Positions 9,089 to 17,703 are shown, numbered from the stretch's first letter. The stretch is 64,000 bases of DNA from Pseudomonas sp. R28(2017) (GCF_002112505.1 NZ_NEHW01000002.1:186001-250000); one strand, 5' to 3'. Notes: a model not told the origin generated them from the sequence alone. Numbers and translations: made by a program.

Positions 9089-10495
9089 ATGCTGCGATAC
9101 TTGCTGACCCTGTTGCTGATGCTCGGGCTGACAACGGTCGGCCCGGCCTACGCACGCCTGCCGGGGCCGCAGCAGAACGTACCGGTGAACACTTCCCGTG
9201 ACCTGCAGCAGATTCGCAGCAGCAAGGTGCTGCGGGTGCTGGTCAACCAGAGCCGCAACAGTTCGGGCGAGATCAAGGGCGAGCCGGTGGGGATCGAGTA
9301 TTACCGCCTGCGCGGGCTCGAGCATTACCTCAATGCCCGGGCCGGGGATGGCCAACAGATCCGCCTGAAGATCATTCCGCGGGCCAAGGAGCAACTGCTG
9401 GGCGCCCTGCAGCGTGGTGAAGGTGACCTGGCCGCACCGGGTGAGCTGCTCGACCCGGCGCTGACGGGCGGGGTCAACAGCAGTGCGCCGGTAGTGGACC
9501 AGGTGCCGCTGTTGCTGGTCGGGCGCAAGGGCGAGCGCAGCTACACCCGCGCCGAGCAGCTGTCGGGGCGTACGGTGGCATTGACCAGCGCCAGTGCGGC
9601 AGGGGCGGTGATCCAGCAGCTCAACCAGCAACTGGCCCTGCGCAAGCGGCCGCCGATCAAGATCGAATGGGTCGATTCGACCCTGGCTGTGGAGGATGTG
9701 CTGGAGATGGTCCAGGCCGGCATCTACCCATTGACCATGGTGGAGCGCCCGATTGCCCAGCGCTGGGCCCGGGTCATGCCGAACCTGCGCCTGGACAGCC
9801 GCGTGCAACTGGGGCAAGCGCAGGCCATGCACTGGTATGTGCGGCGTGATGCGACGATGCTGCTGGCCACGGTCGATCGCTTTCTCCAGGGTTACCGCGC
9901 ACCGGAGAACCAGGATGCGGCCTTCGAGCGCATCTACCGGCGCCAGTATCGCGTGCACAACCCGCTGGCGCGCAAGGACCGCCAACGCCTGAATGCACTG
10001 CGCCCGGTGTTGCAGAAGCATGGCGAGGCACAGCAGATCGACTGGCTGAACCTGGCCGCCCTGGCGTTCAAGGAATCGACCCTGAACCCGGCGGCGCGCG
10101 GCAGTGGTGGGGCACACGGGCTGATGCAGATCACCCCGTCGGCAGCGCAACGGGTGGGGGTCAGCGACACCGGTTCGGTCGATGGCAATGTCCAGGCCAG
10201 TGCGCGCTACCTGGCGCTGATCCGCCGCAAGTTCTTCGCCAGCCCGCAGATCAACGAGCGCGAGCGCATGGCGTTTGTGCTGGCGGCCTACAACCTTGGC
10301 CCGGAACGGGTGCAGGCCATGCGCGCCGAGGCTCGCAAGCGCGGCCTCAATGGGAACCAGTGGTTCTTCCAGACCGAACGCATCGCCATGGAGCAGGTCG
10401 GCATGGGGCCGGTCAACTTCGTCAATAGCGTCAACAAGTACTTCCTGGCGTTCAACCGCGAACGCACGGCACTGGAGCGGGTGGTCAGCCGCTAA
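9089..10495 (+). CDS. MltF-like lytic transglycosylase with solute-binding domain
   Basis: The product (468 aa from this start) has a signal peptide ending in GPAYA, then a periplasmic solute-binding-protein type 3 domain (about residues 35-270), then an SLT lytic transglycosylase domain. The latter shows LAFKESTLNPAA with the catalytic Glu at about residue 329, GGAHGLMQITPSAA and AAYNLGPERV. This is the MltF architecture: cleavage of peptidoglycan glycan strands with anhydro-muropeptide release, controlled by the binding domain. The start is uncertain. ATG 9053 is also in frame and neither has a good ribosome-binding site; I prefer 9089 because it places the signal peptide at the N-terminus. 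The true MltF gene may be elsewhere in the genome, so no symbol is given. Confidence 0.85.
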   Translation: MLRYLLTLLLMLGLTTVGPAYARLPGPQQNVPVNTSRDLQQIRSSKVLRVLVNQSRNSSGEIKGEPVGIEYYRLRGLEHYLNARAGDGQQIRLKIIPRAKEQLLGALQRGEGDLAAPGELLDPALTGGVNSSAPVVDQVPLLLVGRKGERSYTRAEQLSGRTVALTSASAAGAVIQQLNQQLALRKRPPIKIEWVDSTLAVEDVLEMVQAGIYPLTMVERPIAQRWARVMPNLRLDSRVQLGQAQAMHWYVRRDATMLLATVDRFLQGYRAPENQDAAFERIYRRQYRVHNPLARKDRQRLNALRPVLQKHGEAQQIDWLNLAALAFKESTLNPAARGSGGAHGLMQITPSAAQRVGVSDTGSVDGNVQASARYLALIRRKFFASPQINERERMAFVLAAYNLGPERVQAMRAEARKRGLNGNQWFFQTERIAMEQVGMGPVNFVNSVNKYFLAFNRERTALERVVSR

Positions 10496-10694
10496 GGGGA
10501 GGCAGGCTTCTTTCGGCTGGGGGCTTGCAGCTTGCGGCGTGTCGCTCTAGCATACCGCCTGCGCCGATTTAAACAGCTACTTGCGGGGCGCAGGACTGGC
10601 CCCTCTCCGGGTTATCCGAAATACCGCTAAAGCGCTGGTTCGGTGACGCCTCCCACCGCTGCCCAGCGGGATTCGCGAGGCGGAGAGAAACTCC

Positions 10695-11003
10695 ATGAGT
10701 TGCCCACGTACCAGTGTCTGTTTGAGCCCATTGCCTGCCAGCCAGGCGTCCCGCACACCGCGCATCCTGCTCGGTGGCCAGCATCAGCCCACGCTCTTGC
10801 GTCATCTTGAAGGCTTGTCCCGCCGCAAGGGTCAGGCTCGCGCCTTTCTCATCCAGTTCGCCGAAGATGCCTGCCGCCTGGAGCAATTCGGCAGTGACCG
10901 CTTCGACCTGGCGGTGATTCAGGCGCCCGCCCGCGAAGACGCAGCCCAAGTCATTGGCGAGCTTACCCGCATTGCGCGCCAGGGCCTGATTACCCGACGC
11001 TGA
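10695..11003 (+). CDS. Hypothetical protein upstream of greB
   Basis: A 102 aa predicted protein that I do not recognise. It starts with ATG behind a good GGAGAG site (10682-10687) and ends 5 bp before the GTG that opens the greB region, which supports real translation and an operon with greB. The segment RILLGGQHQPTLLRHLEGL followed by RFDLAVIQAP looks like alternating beta-alpha units of a small Rossmann-type fold, such as a reduced methyltransferase-like domain. The first 22 residues are low in predicted structure. It could be a shortened version of a longer family. Function unknown. Confidence 0.5.
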   Translation: MSCPRTSVCLSPLPASQASRTPRILLGGQHQPTLLRHLEGLSRRKGQARAFLIQFAEDACRLEQFGSDRFDLAVIQAPAREDAAQVIGELTRIARQGLITRR

Positions 11004-11014
11004 GGAACGTGCCG

Positions 11015-11488
11015 TTGAGTACCAACATCATCACCACGGAAGGTCACGAGGCCCTGAAAAAGGAGCTGGACCATCTGTGGCGGGTGTATCGCCCGGAAAT
11101 CACCCAGAAAGTGACCTGGGCCGCTTCGCTGGGCGATCGCAGCGAGAATGCCGACTATCAGTACAACAAGAAGCTGCTGCGCGAGATCGACCGCCGGGTA
11201 CGCTATCTGCGCAAGCGCCTTGAAGACGTGAAGGTGGTCGCCTATTCGCCGCAGCAGGAAGGCAAGGTGTTCTTCGGTGCCTGGGTCGAGATCGAGAACG
11301 ATGACGGCGAGACTCTGAAGTTTCGCATTGTCGGGTATGACGAGATCTATGGCCGCAACGACTACATCTCGATCGACTCGCCGATGGCCCGAGCCCTGCT
11401 CAAGAAAGAGGAGGGCGACGAAGTGGTGGTGAATACACCAACCGGCCAAGCGACCTGGTATGTGAACAACATCCATTACGGGCATTAA
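11015..11488 (+). CDS. greB: Transcript cleavage factor GreB
   Basis: GreB inserts its coiled coil into the RNA polymerase secondary channel and stimulates cleavage of backtracked RNA. The 157 aa product has the N-terminal coiled coil with the tip acidic motif in GDRSENADYQYNKK (Asp and Glu that coordinate Mg) and the C-terminal FKBP-like domain (EGKVFFGAWVEIEN, SPMARALLKKEEGDEV, GQATWYV). I chose TTG 11015: GAGGAA at 11002-11007 has ideal 7-base spacing to it, and the resulting N-terminus MSTNIITTEGHEAL matches what I know of the family. GTG 11009 is in frame but only 1-3 bases from the SD. Confidence 0.93.
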   Translation: MSTNIITTEGHEALKKELDHLWRVYRPEITQKVTWAASLGDRSENADYQYNKKLLREIDRRVRYLRKRLEDVKVVAYSPQQEGKVFFGAWVEIENDDGETLKFRIVGYDEIYGRNDYISIDSPMARALLKKEEGDEVVVNTPTGQATWYVNNIHYGH

Positions 11489-11501
11489 ATCGATATTACC
11501 T

Positions 11502-11543
11502 GCTTCGGCCTCTTCGCGGGTTTACCCGCGAAGAGGCCGAAGC
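11502..11543. repeat. REP-like perfect hairpin, possible bidirectional terminator
   Basis: A perfect 19 bp stem (11502-11520 with 11525-11543) with loop TTTA. The arm contains CTCTTCGCGGG, the outer half of the local REP units, but lacks the CCGCTCCCACAGG half. It sits between convergent greB and the ABC permease gene, where no other terminator is visible. Confidence 0.8.
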
Positions 11544-11551
11544 AGTCGACA

Positions 11552-14059
11552 TCAACTTTCCCGCAGCACCGCCAGCGGGCTGGCATTCAGTGCTCGCCGC
11601 GTTCCCAATACTCCCGCCCCACCCACCAGCAGCGCCCCGGCCACTGGCAACACCAGCAACCACGGATGTGGGCTCCACTGCAGGTCGAACGCATAGCGAT
11701 ACAGCACCAGGGTGATCAGCTCGCACCCCAGTGCCGACAAGGCCCCACTGGCCGCCCCCAGCAAACCGAACTCGATGCGCCGGGCCCTGACCAGCAAGGG
11801 GCGCGCCGCCCCCAGTGCGCGCAGCAAGGCGCCTTGGCGAATCCGCTCGTCCAATGTCGCCTGCAGCCCGGCGAACAACACCGCAAGCCCCGCCGCCAGC
11901 ACGAACAGCAACACATATTCGACCGCCAGCGTGACCTGGGCGAGGATGCTGCGCAGCTGTTCGAGCAAGGCATCCACCTGCAGGATGGTCACCGCAGGAA
12001 ACGCCCGGGACAGTGCCACCACGTCCAGGTCATGGCCCGGGGCCAGGTAGAAACTGGTCAGGTAGGTGGTGGGCAGCCCCTGCAGGGTGCCCGGCTGGAA
12101 GATCATGTAGAAGTTCGGCTGGAAGCTGTCCCAGTGCACACTGCGCAGGCTGCTGACCCGTGCCTGCCGCTGCTCGCCGCCGATGTCGAAGGTCAGCAGG
12201 TCGCCCAGTTGCAGCTTGAGGCTGGCTGCCAGCTCGGCCTCGACCGACACACCGGGGGTTTCATCGCCGCTTGGCAGCGCCTGCCACCAATTGCCCGCGC
12301 TCAGCGCATTGCCCTCAGGCAGGTCGGCGGCCCAGGTCAGGCTGAGGTCGCGTTGTACCGCCCGCTCGCCGGAAGAGTCCTTGCTGACGACCTGCCGCAC
12401 CGGTTGATCGTTGATCTGAATCAGCCGACCGGGTGTCACCGGGTAGAGCGGTGCCGAGCTGGCATTCACCTCGCGCAGGCGCTGGGCGAACGGTTCGCGG
12501 TCAGCGGGCAGGATATTCAGGGCAAAGTGGTTGGGTGCGTCCTTGGGCAGCTGTGCCTGCCAGGTGTCGAGCAGCTCTGCCCGCAGCAGTGCGACCAGGG
12601 CCATGGCCAGCAGGATCAGGCCGAAGGCCAGGGCTTGCCCGGCAGCCGCCATCGGGTGGCGCAGCAGCTGGCCCAGGCCCAGGCGCCAGGTCAGCGGTGC
12701 GCCGGCGAGCGCCTTGCGCAGGCTTTGCAGGCCGAGCAACAGCAGCCCGCCCAGCAGCAGCGCGGCGATCAGGCCACCGCCCAGCAGGGCGAAAGTCAGC
12801 AGCAGGTCAAGGCTCAGGCGCCACATGATCAGGCCCAGGGCGAGCAGGGCGGCGCCGTACACCAGCCAGCTGCTCGGTGGCACGGGCAGCAGATCACGGC
12901 GCAGCACCCGCAACGGTGGCACCTGGCCCAGCGCGGCGAGTGGCGGCAAGGCAAAGCCGGCCAGGGCCACCAGGCCGGTGGCGATGCCGGCCAGTGCCGG
13001 AAGCATGCCCCCGGCCGGCACCACGCTGGGCAGCAGGCCGTGCAGCAGGTGGAACAGGCCCAGTTGCGCGAGCCAGCCAAGCAGGGCACCGGCCAGGGCC
13101 GCGACCAGGCCGAGCATCGCCAGTTGCAGGCAATACAAGCCCAGCGCCTGGTGCCGCGACAGCCCCAGGCAGCGCAGCAAGGCGCTGGCGTCCAGGCGGC
13201 GCGCAGCGTAGCGGCTGGCCGAGAGCGCCACGGCCACGCCTGCCAGCAGCACTGCGACCAGGCTGGCCATGTTCAGGTAGCGCTCGGCTTTGCCCAGGGC
13301 GCCGCCGATCTGCCGGTTGCCGTCGCGGGTGTCGAGCAGGCGCTGGCTGGCAGCAAGGTTGTTTTCCACGGCCTGGCGATACTGCGCGAGGGCTTCGGCA
13401 TCGCCGCGCCACAGGTCACGGTAGGAAACCCGGCTGCCGGGCTGGATGACCCCGGTGGCCGGCAGGTCAGCCAGGTTCATCATCACGCGGGGCGTCAGGC
13501 TGTAGAAGTTGTTGGCGCGATCGGGTTCGTAGGTCAGCACACGGCTCATGCGCAAGGTTTTCATGCCGACGTCGATGCTGTCGCCGACCTTCAGCCCCAA
13601 GGCTGCCAGCAGGCGAGGTTCGACCCAGGCTTCCCCGGGTGCCGGGACACCCCCTGGGGTTTCTTCGCCATAGGGCGTGGCGGCACTGCGCACCTGGCCG
13701 CGCAACGGGTAGGCACTCTCGACCGCCTTGATGCTCGATAGCTGGATGCCCGCATCGCCACCGACCACGCTGGTGAATTCCACGACCCGGGCGTGCTGCA
13801 GCCCCAATGCCTGGCCGCTGCCGAGCTGCTCGTCACGGGCCGGCGCACTGCCTTGCAGTACCAGGTCGGCGCCGAGGAACTCACTGGCACGCAACTGCAT
13901 GGCGCCATTCAGGCGAGCGCCGAAATAGCCGATGGCGGTGCTCGCGGCGACCGCCACCAGCAGGGCAAAGAACAGCACGCGCACTTCGCTGGCGCGGAGG
14001 TCGCGCAGCAACTGGCGCAAGGCCAGGCCGCACAGGCGGGACAGCGGCATGTGCTTCAT
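11552..14059 (-). CDS. ABC transporter permease, YbbP/FtsX family
   Basis: An 835 aa integral membrane protein. It has an N-terminal TM helix (about residues 28-48), a large periplasmic MacB-like region, a block of helices around residues 255-490 rich in Leu/Ala/Gly, a second periplasmic region, and three C-terminal helices with the FtsX signature near EYVLLFVLAAGLAVLFAGLQ. Two FtsX cores in one chain are typical of YbbP. With the YbbA-like ATPase it is expected to form a mechanotransmission-type complex rather than a classical importer. The neighbouring tesA, transcribed divergently, is the partner gene in many proteobacteria. Its start overlaps the ATPase stop by one base (TGATG), implying translational coupling. 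Confidence 0.88.
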   Translation of the reverse strand: MKHMPLSRLCGLALRQLLRDLRASEVRVLFFALLVAVAASTAIGYFGARLNGAMQLRASEFLGADLVLQGSAPARDEQLGSGQALGLQHARVVEFTSVVGGDAGIQLSSIKAVESAYPLRGQVRSAATPYGEETPGGVPAPGEAWVEPRLLAALGLKVGDSIDVGMKTLRMSRVLTYEPDRANNFYSLTPRVMMNLADLPATGVIQPGSRVSYRDLWRGDAEALAQYRQAVENNLAASQRLLDTRDGNRQIGGALGKAERYLNMASLVAVLLAGVAVALSASRYAARRLDASALLRCLGLSRHQALGLYCLQLAMLGLVAALAGALLGWLAQLGLFHLLHGLLPSVVPAGGMLPALAGIATGLVALAGFALPPLAALGQVPPLRVLRRDLLPVPPSSWLVYGAALLALGLIMWRLSLDLLLTFALLGGGLIAALLLGGLLLLGLQSLRKALAGAPLTWRLGLGQLLRHPMAAAGQALAFGLILLAMALVALLRAELLDTWQAQLPKDAPNHFALNILPADREPFAQRLREVNASSAPLYPVTPGRLIQINDQPVRQVVSKDSSGERAVQRDLSLTWAADLPEGNALSAGNWWQALPSGDETPGVSVEAELAASLKLQLGDLLTFDIGGEQRQARVSSLRSVHWDSFQPNFYMIFQPGTLQGLPTTYLTSFYLAPGHDLDVVALSRAFPAVTILQVDALLEQLRSILAQVTLAVEYVLLFVLAAGLAVLFAGLQATLDERIRQGALLRALGAARPLLVRARRIEFGLLGAASGALSALGCELITLVLYRYAFDLQWSPHPWLLVLPVAGALLVGGAGVLGTRRALNASPLAVLRES

Positions 14060-14742
14060 CAGGCCTCCACCGGCGCCACCAGGCGGCCTGCTTCCAGGCG
14101 GATCTGGCGCCGGCAGCGGCGGGCCAGGCGCTCGTCATGGGTGACCAGTACCAGGGTGGTGCCGCGTTCCTTGTTCAACTCGAACAAAAGGTCGCTGATG
14201 CGCTCGCCGGTGTGGCTGTCGAGGTTGCCGGTGGGCTCGTCGGCGAACAGCACGGCAGGTTGTGCGGCGAAGGCGCGGGCAATGGCGACCCGTTGCTGCT
14301 CGCCACCGGAAAGCTGGCGTGGGGTGTGGGCCAGGCGCTTGCCCAGGCCAACCCGCTCAAGCAGGGTGCGGGCGTGCTCGCGGGCGTCGCGCCTGCCGTC
14401 GAGCTCCAACGGCAGCATCACGTTTTCCAGGGCGTTGAGGCTGTCGAGCAACTGGAACGACTGAAAGACGAAACCGACATGCTCGGCACGCACCCTGGCG
14501 CGCTGGTCTTCGTCCAGTGGGCCGAGGTCGTGCCCGGCGAGGATGACCTGGCCGGCGCTGGGCCGGTCGAGGCCGGCGAGCAGGCCGAGCAGGGTCGACT
14601 TGCCCGAGCCCGAGGCACCGACGATGGCCAGGCTGTCGCCCCGGGCAAGGTCGAGGGAGAGGGCATGCAGGATGGTCAGGTCACCTTCCGCGCTGGGGAC
14701 CACTTTGCTAAGGTGCTGAGCAACGAGAATGCTGGGGCCCAT
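14059..14742 (-). CDS. ABC transporter ATP-binding protein, YbbA family
   Basis: A 227 aa ATPase of the LolD/MacB-like class. Visible motifs are Walker A GASGSGKST (about residue 40), Q-loop FVFQSFQLLDSLNALENV, signature LSGGEQQRVAIARAFA, Walker B VLFADEPTGNLD and the H-loop LVLVTHDERLA. It pairs with the permease encoded immediately downstream. I chose ATG 14742, which yields MGPSILVAQHLSKVV. In-frame sequence further upstream would overlap tesA and lacks homology. This places its start codon 10 bp from the tesA start codon on the other strand, so the promoters of the two genes must overlap each other's coding sequence. Confidence 0.9.
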   Translation of the reverse strand: MGPSILVAQHLSKVVPSAEGDLTILHALSLDLARGDSLAIVGASGSGKSTLLGLLAGLDRPSAGQVILAGHDLGPLDEDQRARVRAEHVGFVFQSFQLLDSLNALENVMLPLELDGRRDAREHARTLLERVGLGKRLAHTPRQLSGGEQQRVAIARAFAAQPAVLFADEPTGNLDSHTGERISDLLFELNKERGTTLVLVTHDERLARRCRRQIRLEAGRLVAPVEA

Positions 14743-14752
14743 GGAGAATCCA

Positions 14753-15358
14753 ATGCGAGTGTGGTGGTTGAGTGCCGGTCTGGCCCTGTATTGCCTGGCC
14801 CAGAGCGCGGCGGCGGGAACACTGCTGGTTGTCGGCGATAGTATCAGCGCCGGCGCTGGCCTGGATATCCGCCAGGGTTGGGTCTCTCTGTTGCAGACCC
14901 GGCTCAAGGACGAAGGTTTCGACGATCAGGTGGTCAATGCGTCGATCAGTGGTGACACCAGTGCAGGTGGCCAGGCGCGGCTGCCGGCGCTGCTTGCAGC
15001 GCACAAGCCGAGCCTGGTGGTGCTGGAGCTTGGGGGCAACGACGGGCTGCGTGGGCAGCCTCCAGAGCAATTGCAACAAAATCTTGCCTCGATGATCGAG
15101 CATGCCCGCGAGGCGGGGGCCAAGGTGGTGCTGCTGGGCATGCGCCTGCCGCCGAACTATGGCGTGCGTTACAACACCGCCTTCGCCAAGGTCTATGCAC
15201 AGCTGGCAGAGCAGGAAAAGGTGGCGCTGGTACCGTTTTTCCTCGAAGGGGTGGGTGGCGTGCCGGGAATGATGCAGGCAGACGGCATCCATCCGGCGCA
15301 GGTTGCCCAGCAGCGCTTGCTGGAAAATGCCTGGCCGACGATAAAACCCTTGCTGTGA
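14753..15358 (+). CDS. tesA: Multifunctional acyl-CoA thioesterase I / protease I / lysophospholipase L1
   Basis: TesA is a periplasmic SGNH/GDSL hydrolase that cleaves acyl-CoA, lysophospholipid and ester substrates. The 201 aa product has a signal peptide (residues 1 to about 21, ending AQSAAAG), block I GDSIS with the nucleophile Ser30, the block III motif GGND, and the catalytic Asp/His in DGIHP near the C-terminus. Length matches the family (about 200 aa). ATG 14753 is preceded by GGAG 6 bases away. Upstream in-frame ATGs would disrupt the signal peptide. It is divergent from the YbbA/YbbP pair. Confidence 0.93.
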   Translation: MRVWWLSAGLALYCLAQSAAAGTLLVVGDSISAGAGLDIRQGWVSLLQTRLKDEGFDDQVVNASISGDTSAGGQARLPALLAAHKPSLVVLELGGNDGLRGQPPEQLQQNLASMIEHAREAGAKVVLLGMRLPPNYGVRYNTAFAKVYAQLAEQEKVALVPFFLEGVGGVPGMMQADGIHPAQVAQQRLLENAWPTIKPLL

Positions 15359-15416
15359 CGCTTTAAACGGGGGCGGCTTTCGGCTAATGTTGCGCCCCCC
15401 GTTTCGAGAGCCCCCG

Positions 15417-15698
15417 ATGCCGCGCCCTGCCTGGTCCTTGTTTGCCTACCAACTGATCGAGCCCGATGAACAGCTCGACCTGTTCGCTTGCCAGGAAATC
15501 CGCGTCCACCTCGTGGCCCGTCAGCTCGAACTCGGCGTGCCGGTCGACCGAACCTTGTGTGGCGGCCTGCTGCCTGCGCAGCCGCGCTGGTCCGGTGTGC
15601 CTCGCAGCATCTACCGCGACGGGCGCCTGTGCGACCTGTGCCGGGCGATTCTCGATGCCCAGCGCCGCGGCATGCGGCCGGTCTGGCCCGAGCTCTGA
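15417..15698 (+). CDS. Conserved-looking hypothetical protein with CxxC
   Basis: A 93 aa soluble protein I do not recognise. Notable residues are four cysteines, two of them in a CDLC pair near the C-terminus (LCDLCRAILDAQRRG) that could bind metal or form a disulphide. There is no signal peptide or transmembrane helix. The start is ATG after a weak GAGAG site; an ATG 30 bases upstream has none. It lies alone between tesA and the L,D-transpeptidase gene. Codon usage looks like that of its neighbours, so it is probably real. Confidence 0.6.
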   Translation: MPRPAWSLFAYQLIEPDEQLDLFACQEIRVHLVARQLELGVPVDRTLCGGLLPAQPRWSGVPRSIYRDGRLCDLCRAILDAQRRGMRPVWPEL

Positions 15699-15828
15699 AG
15701 TGAACACAGCTGCGCAACTGCGCGCACCTTTCATCATCTGAAACGCTTGTAAGGCGCCAATGCCTCCCGCTTGCAGCGAGGCGGGTGTACAATCGTGCTT
15801 CTTGACCACCTTTCGAAGGATTTACCGG

Positions 15829-16806
15829 ATGTTGCCGCGCTTTCCCGCCGTCACCCGTTGCCTGTCCCTGGCCGCCCTGCTGGTAGCGGGTCGCGCTGTT
15901 GCGCTGGAACTGCCACTGCCACCACCCGGTGAAGACGTCGTTGGCCAGGTACAGACGATCAAGGCCAAGTACGAAGACACCTTCGCCGACATCGGCACCG
16001 CCAACGACCTTGGCTACCTGGAAATGATCGCCGCCAACCCCGGCGTCGACCCGTGGCTGCCGGGCGCCGGCACCGAGATCATCCTGCCGACCCGTTACAT
16101 CCTCCCACCGGGGCCGCGTGAAGGCATCGTCATTAACCTGGCCGAGTACCGCCTGTACTACTTCCCGAAAGGGCAGAACGTGGTGCACACCTTCCCGCTG
16201 GGTATCGGCCGTGAGGGCTGGGGCTCGCCGATCGCCATGACCAAGATCACCGCAAAGACGCCGAACCCGACCTGGACGCCCCCCGCCTCGATTCGTGCCG
16301 AGCACGCCGCAGACGGTGACATCCTGCCGACCGTCGTGCCTGCCGGCCCGGACAACCCGCTGGGGCCGTTCAAGTTCACCCTGGGTGTGCCGGGCTACCT
16401 GATCCACGGTTCGAACAAGAAGTTCGGTATCGGCATGCGCACCAGCCATGGTTGCTTCCGCATGCTCAACAACAACGTGCTGGAACTGTCGAAGATGGTC
16501 CCGGTAGGCACACCGGTGCGCATCATCAACGAGCCGTACAAGTTCGGCAGAAGTGGTGGCAAGGTATATCTGGAGGCGCACACGCCGCTCGACGATCACG
16601 GCAACCCTTCTGTGGTCGACAAGCATACCGCGGTCATCAATGCCTTGCTCAAGCGTGAAGACCTGGCCAACAACCTGCGCATGAACTGGGACATGGTGCG
16701 TGACGTGGTGGCGGCGGAAGACGGCATGCCAGTGGAAATTGCCGTGCCGACCAACAACCAGGGTGCCGAACCAATGGTTACCAGTATCCCGCCAGAACTG
16801 CAGTAA
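15829..16806 (+). CDS. L,D-transpeptidase (ErfK/YbiS/YkuD family)
   Basis: A 325 aa periplasmic enzyme predicted to make 3-3 peptidoglycan cross-links or attach proteins to peptidoglycan. It has a signal peptide (residues 1 to about 25), a LysM-like region (about 40-90: DDLGYLEMIAANPGVDPWLPG type), and a YkuD domain (about 98-245) with the catalytic motif SHGCFRM: His207 and Cys209, plus an upstream HG (YLIHGSN). It could act on the major lipoprotein OprI encoded just downstream on the other strand, as ErfK-type enzymes do for Lpp in E. coli; that is an inference. Start ATG 15829 has AAGGA upstream. Confidence 0.9.
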   Translation: MLPRFPAVTRCLSLAALLVAGRAVALELPLPPPGEDVVGQVQTIKAKYEDTFADIGTANDLGYLEMIAANPGVDPWLPGAGTEIILPTRYILPPGPREGIVINLAEYRLYYFPKGQNVVHTFPLGIGREGWGSPIAMTKITAKTPNPTWTPPASIRAEHAADGDILPTVVPAGPDNPLGPFKFTLGVPGYLIHGSNKKFGIGMRTSHGCFRMLNNNVLELSKMVPVGTPVRIINEPYKFGRSGGKVYLEAHTPLDDHGNPSVVDKHTAVINALLKREDLANNLRMNWDMVRDVVAAEDGMPVEIAVPTNNQGAEPMVTSIPPELQ

Positions 16807-16839
16807 CGTTTTTGCAACACCCGAGGCCCGCTCAGGTTA

Positions 16840-16862
16840 AAGCCTGCTGCGGGCTTCTTCGT
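16840..16862 (+). terminator. Weak terminator after L,D-transpeptidase gene
   Basis: A short stem AAGCC (16840-16844) with GGGCTT (16851-16856) is followed by CTTCGTTT. It is a modest hairpin 34 bp after the stop codon. Confidence 0.45.
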
Positions 16863-16891
16863 TTCCGGGGGAGGGGTTGCGTACAGGCAAT

Positions 16892-16921
16892 AAAAAAGCC
16901 GACCCACAAGTGGGTCGGCTT
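16892..16921 (-). terminator. Strong terminator of oprI
   Basis: A perfect 11 bp stem (16896-16906 with 16911-16921) has a 4-base loop. On the minus strand it is followed by a run of T (16892-16897 read in reverse). It lies 21 bp beyond the oprI stop. Confidence 0.9.
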
Positions 16922-16942
16922 CTCAACAATCCGTGAGGATTA

Positions 16943-17194
16943 TTACTTGCGGCTGGCTTTGTCCAGCATACGCAGAGCGCGCTCGTTGGCTTCGTCAGCG
17001 GTCTGCTGAGCCTTCTGAGCGGCTGCCAGAGCGTCGTCAGCCTTACGGTAGGCTTCGTCAGCACGGGCTTGAGCGCGAGCTGCTGCGTCTTCAGTCGCAG
17101 TCAGACGAGCTTCGGTTTCTTTGGATACGCTGCTGCAACCGGTAGCCAGAACTGCGGCCAGAGCCAGAGCAGAGAATTTCAGAACGTTGTTCAT
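16943..17194 (-). CDS. oprI: Major outer membrane lipoprotein OprI (Lpp homologue)
   Basis: OprI is the abundant Lpp-type lipoprotein of Pseudomonas, trimeric and anchored in the outer membrane. The product is 83 aa, the usual length. The signal peptide ends in the lipobox ATGC followed by SSVSKE. The mature part is one continuous Ala-rich coiled coil with heptad spacing ([20 protein letters not shown]). It ends in SRK, the C-terminal lysine being the possible site for peptidoglycan attachment. The start ATG has AAGGGG 8 bases upstream. Its strong terminator and compact monocistronic layout fit very high expression. Confidence 0.97.
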   Translation of the reverse strand: MNNVLKFSALALAAVLATGCSSVSKETEARLTATEDAAARAQARADEAYRKADDALAAAQKAQQTADEANERALRMLDKASRK

Positions 17195-17261
17195 CGTGTT
17201 CCCCTTCAAGGACTTTCTATTAAATAGCCATCTCTCGGAAAAGAGAAACTGGCCGGCGTAC

Positions 17262-17289
17262 ATAGTACCCATTACTTGTAGTAAGTAAA
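17262..17289 (-). promoter_or_regulatory. Possible oprI promoter
   Basis: On the minus strand TTTACT (17284-17289) and TACTAT (17262-17267) are separated by 16 bp and lie about 68 bp before the oprI start codon. The match to sigma-70 hexamers is moderate and no other candidate is better. Confidence 0.4.
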
Positions 17290-17703
17290 CTGACAGAGCG
17301 CAAGAACTGCAAAAAAAATGTTGCTCGGGGTGACGCCGACAAGATTTCCGGGGCTTTTGTGAAAAAACCGTGTAGCGGGCGCAAGCGTTTGTAGTACGGG
17401 AACTTTTTTGTTGAACTAACGGTGACTTTAACTGTCCTTCAGCGTCTTAAGCACAACAACATCCGGTTGCTGTTGCAGGACGTGCCAGGGCGTGGTCCCG
17501 GCGCGGGTTCCTGCCACTTTTTAACGCTGCCCACCTTGAGCAATCCCGCTTGCGGCGCCTACTATTTGGGAGTGCCCGCCCCGGTCGAACGATTGCTGTT
17601 GGCCCAGGGTCCAAGGGGCAAGAGGTGGCGTAGAGGTTCCTCCGCCGGATAAACCCCATCGGTTAAGGTAAGGGTCTGCCAGAAAGGCCTGCGAGGAGTA
17701 GTG
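17290..17703. other. Long gap between oprI and the GNAT gene, no gene supported
   Basis: This 414 bp stretch contains short ORFs on both strands, but none has a ribosome-binding site or recognisable product. GAACTT at 17400-17405, with TGACT 17 bases on, resembles half of an AlgU/ECF-type promoter. The region could hold a long leader or a small RNA. The last part carries the GAGGAG site of the next gene. Confidence 0.4.

Noticed and set aside
10569-10949. Minus-strand ORF opposite the greB-upstream protein
   Set aside because: No ribosome-binding site and competing sense ORF has one that is well spaced and coupled to greB.
11666-13741. Plus-strand open frame of about 690 codons
   Set aside because: Antisense to the ABC permease, Gln-rich, no start signal.
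17422-17659. Two short ORFs in the oprI-GNAT gap
   Set aside because: Neither has a ribosome-binding site, a plausible fold or codon bias; the gap is better treated as non-coding.
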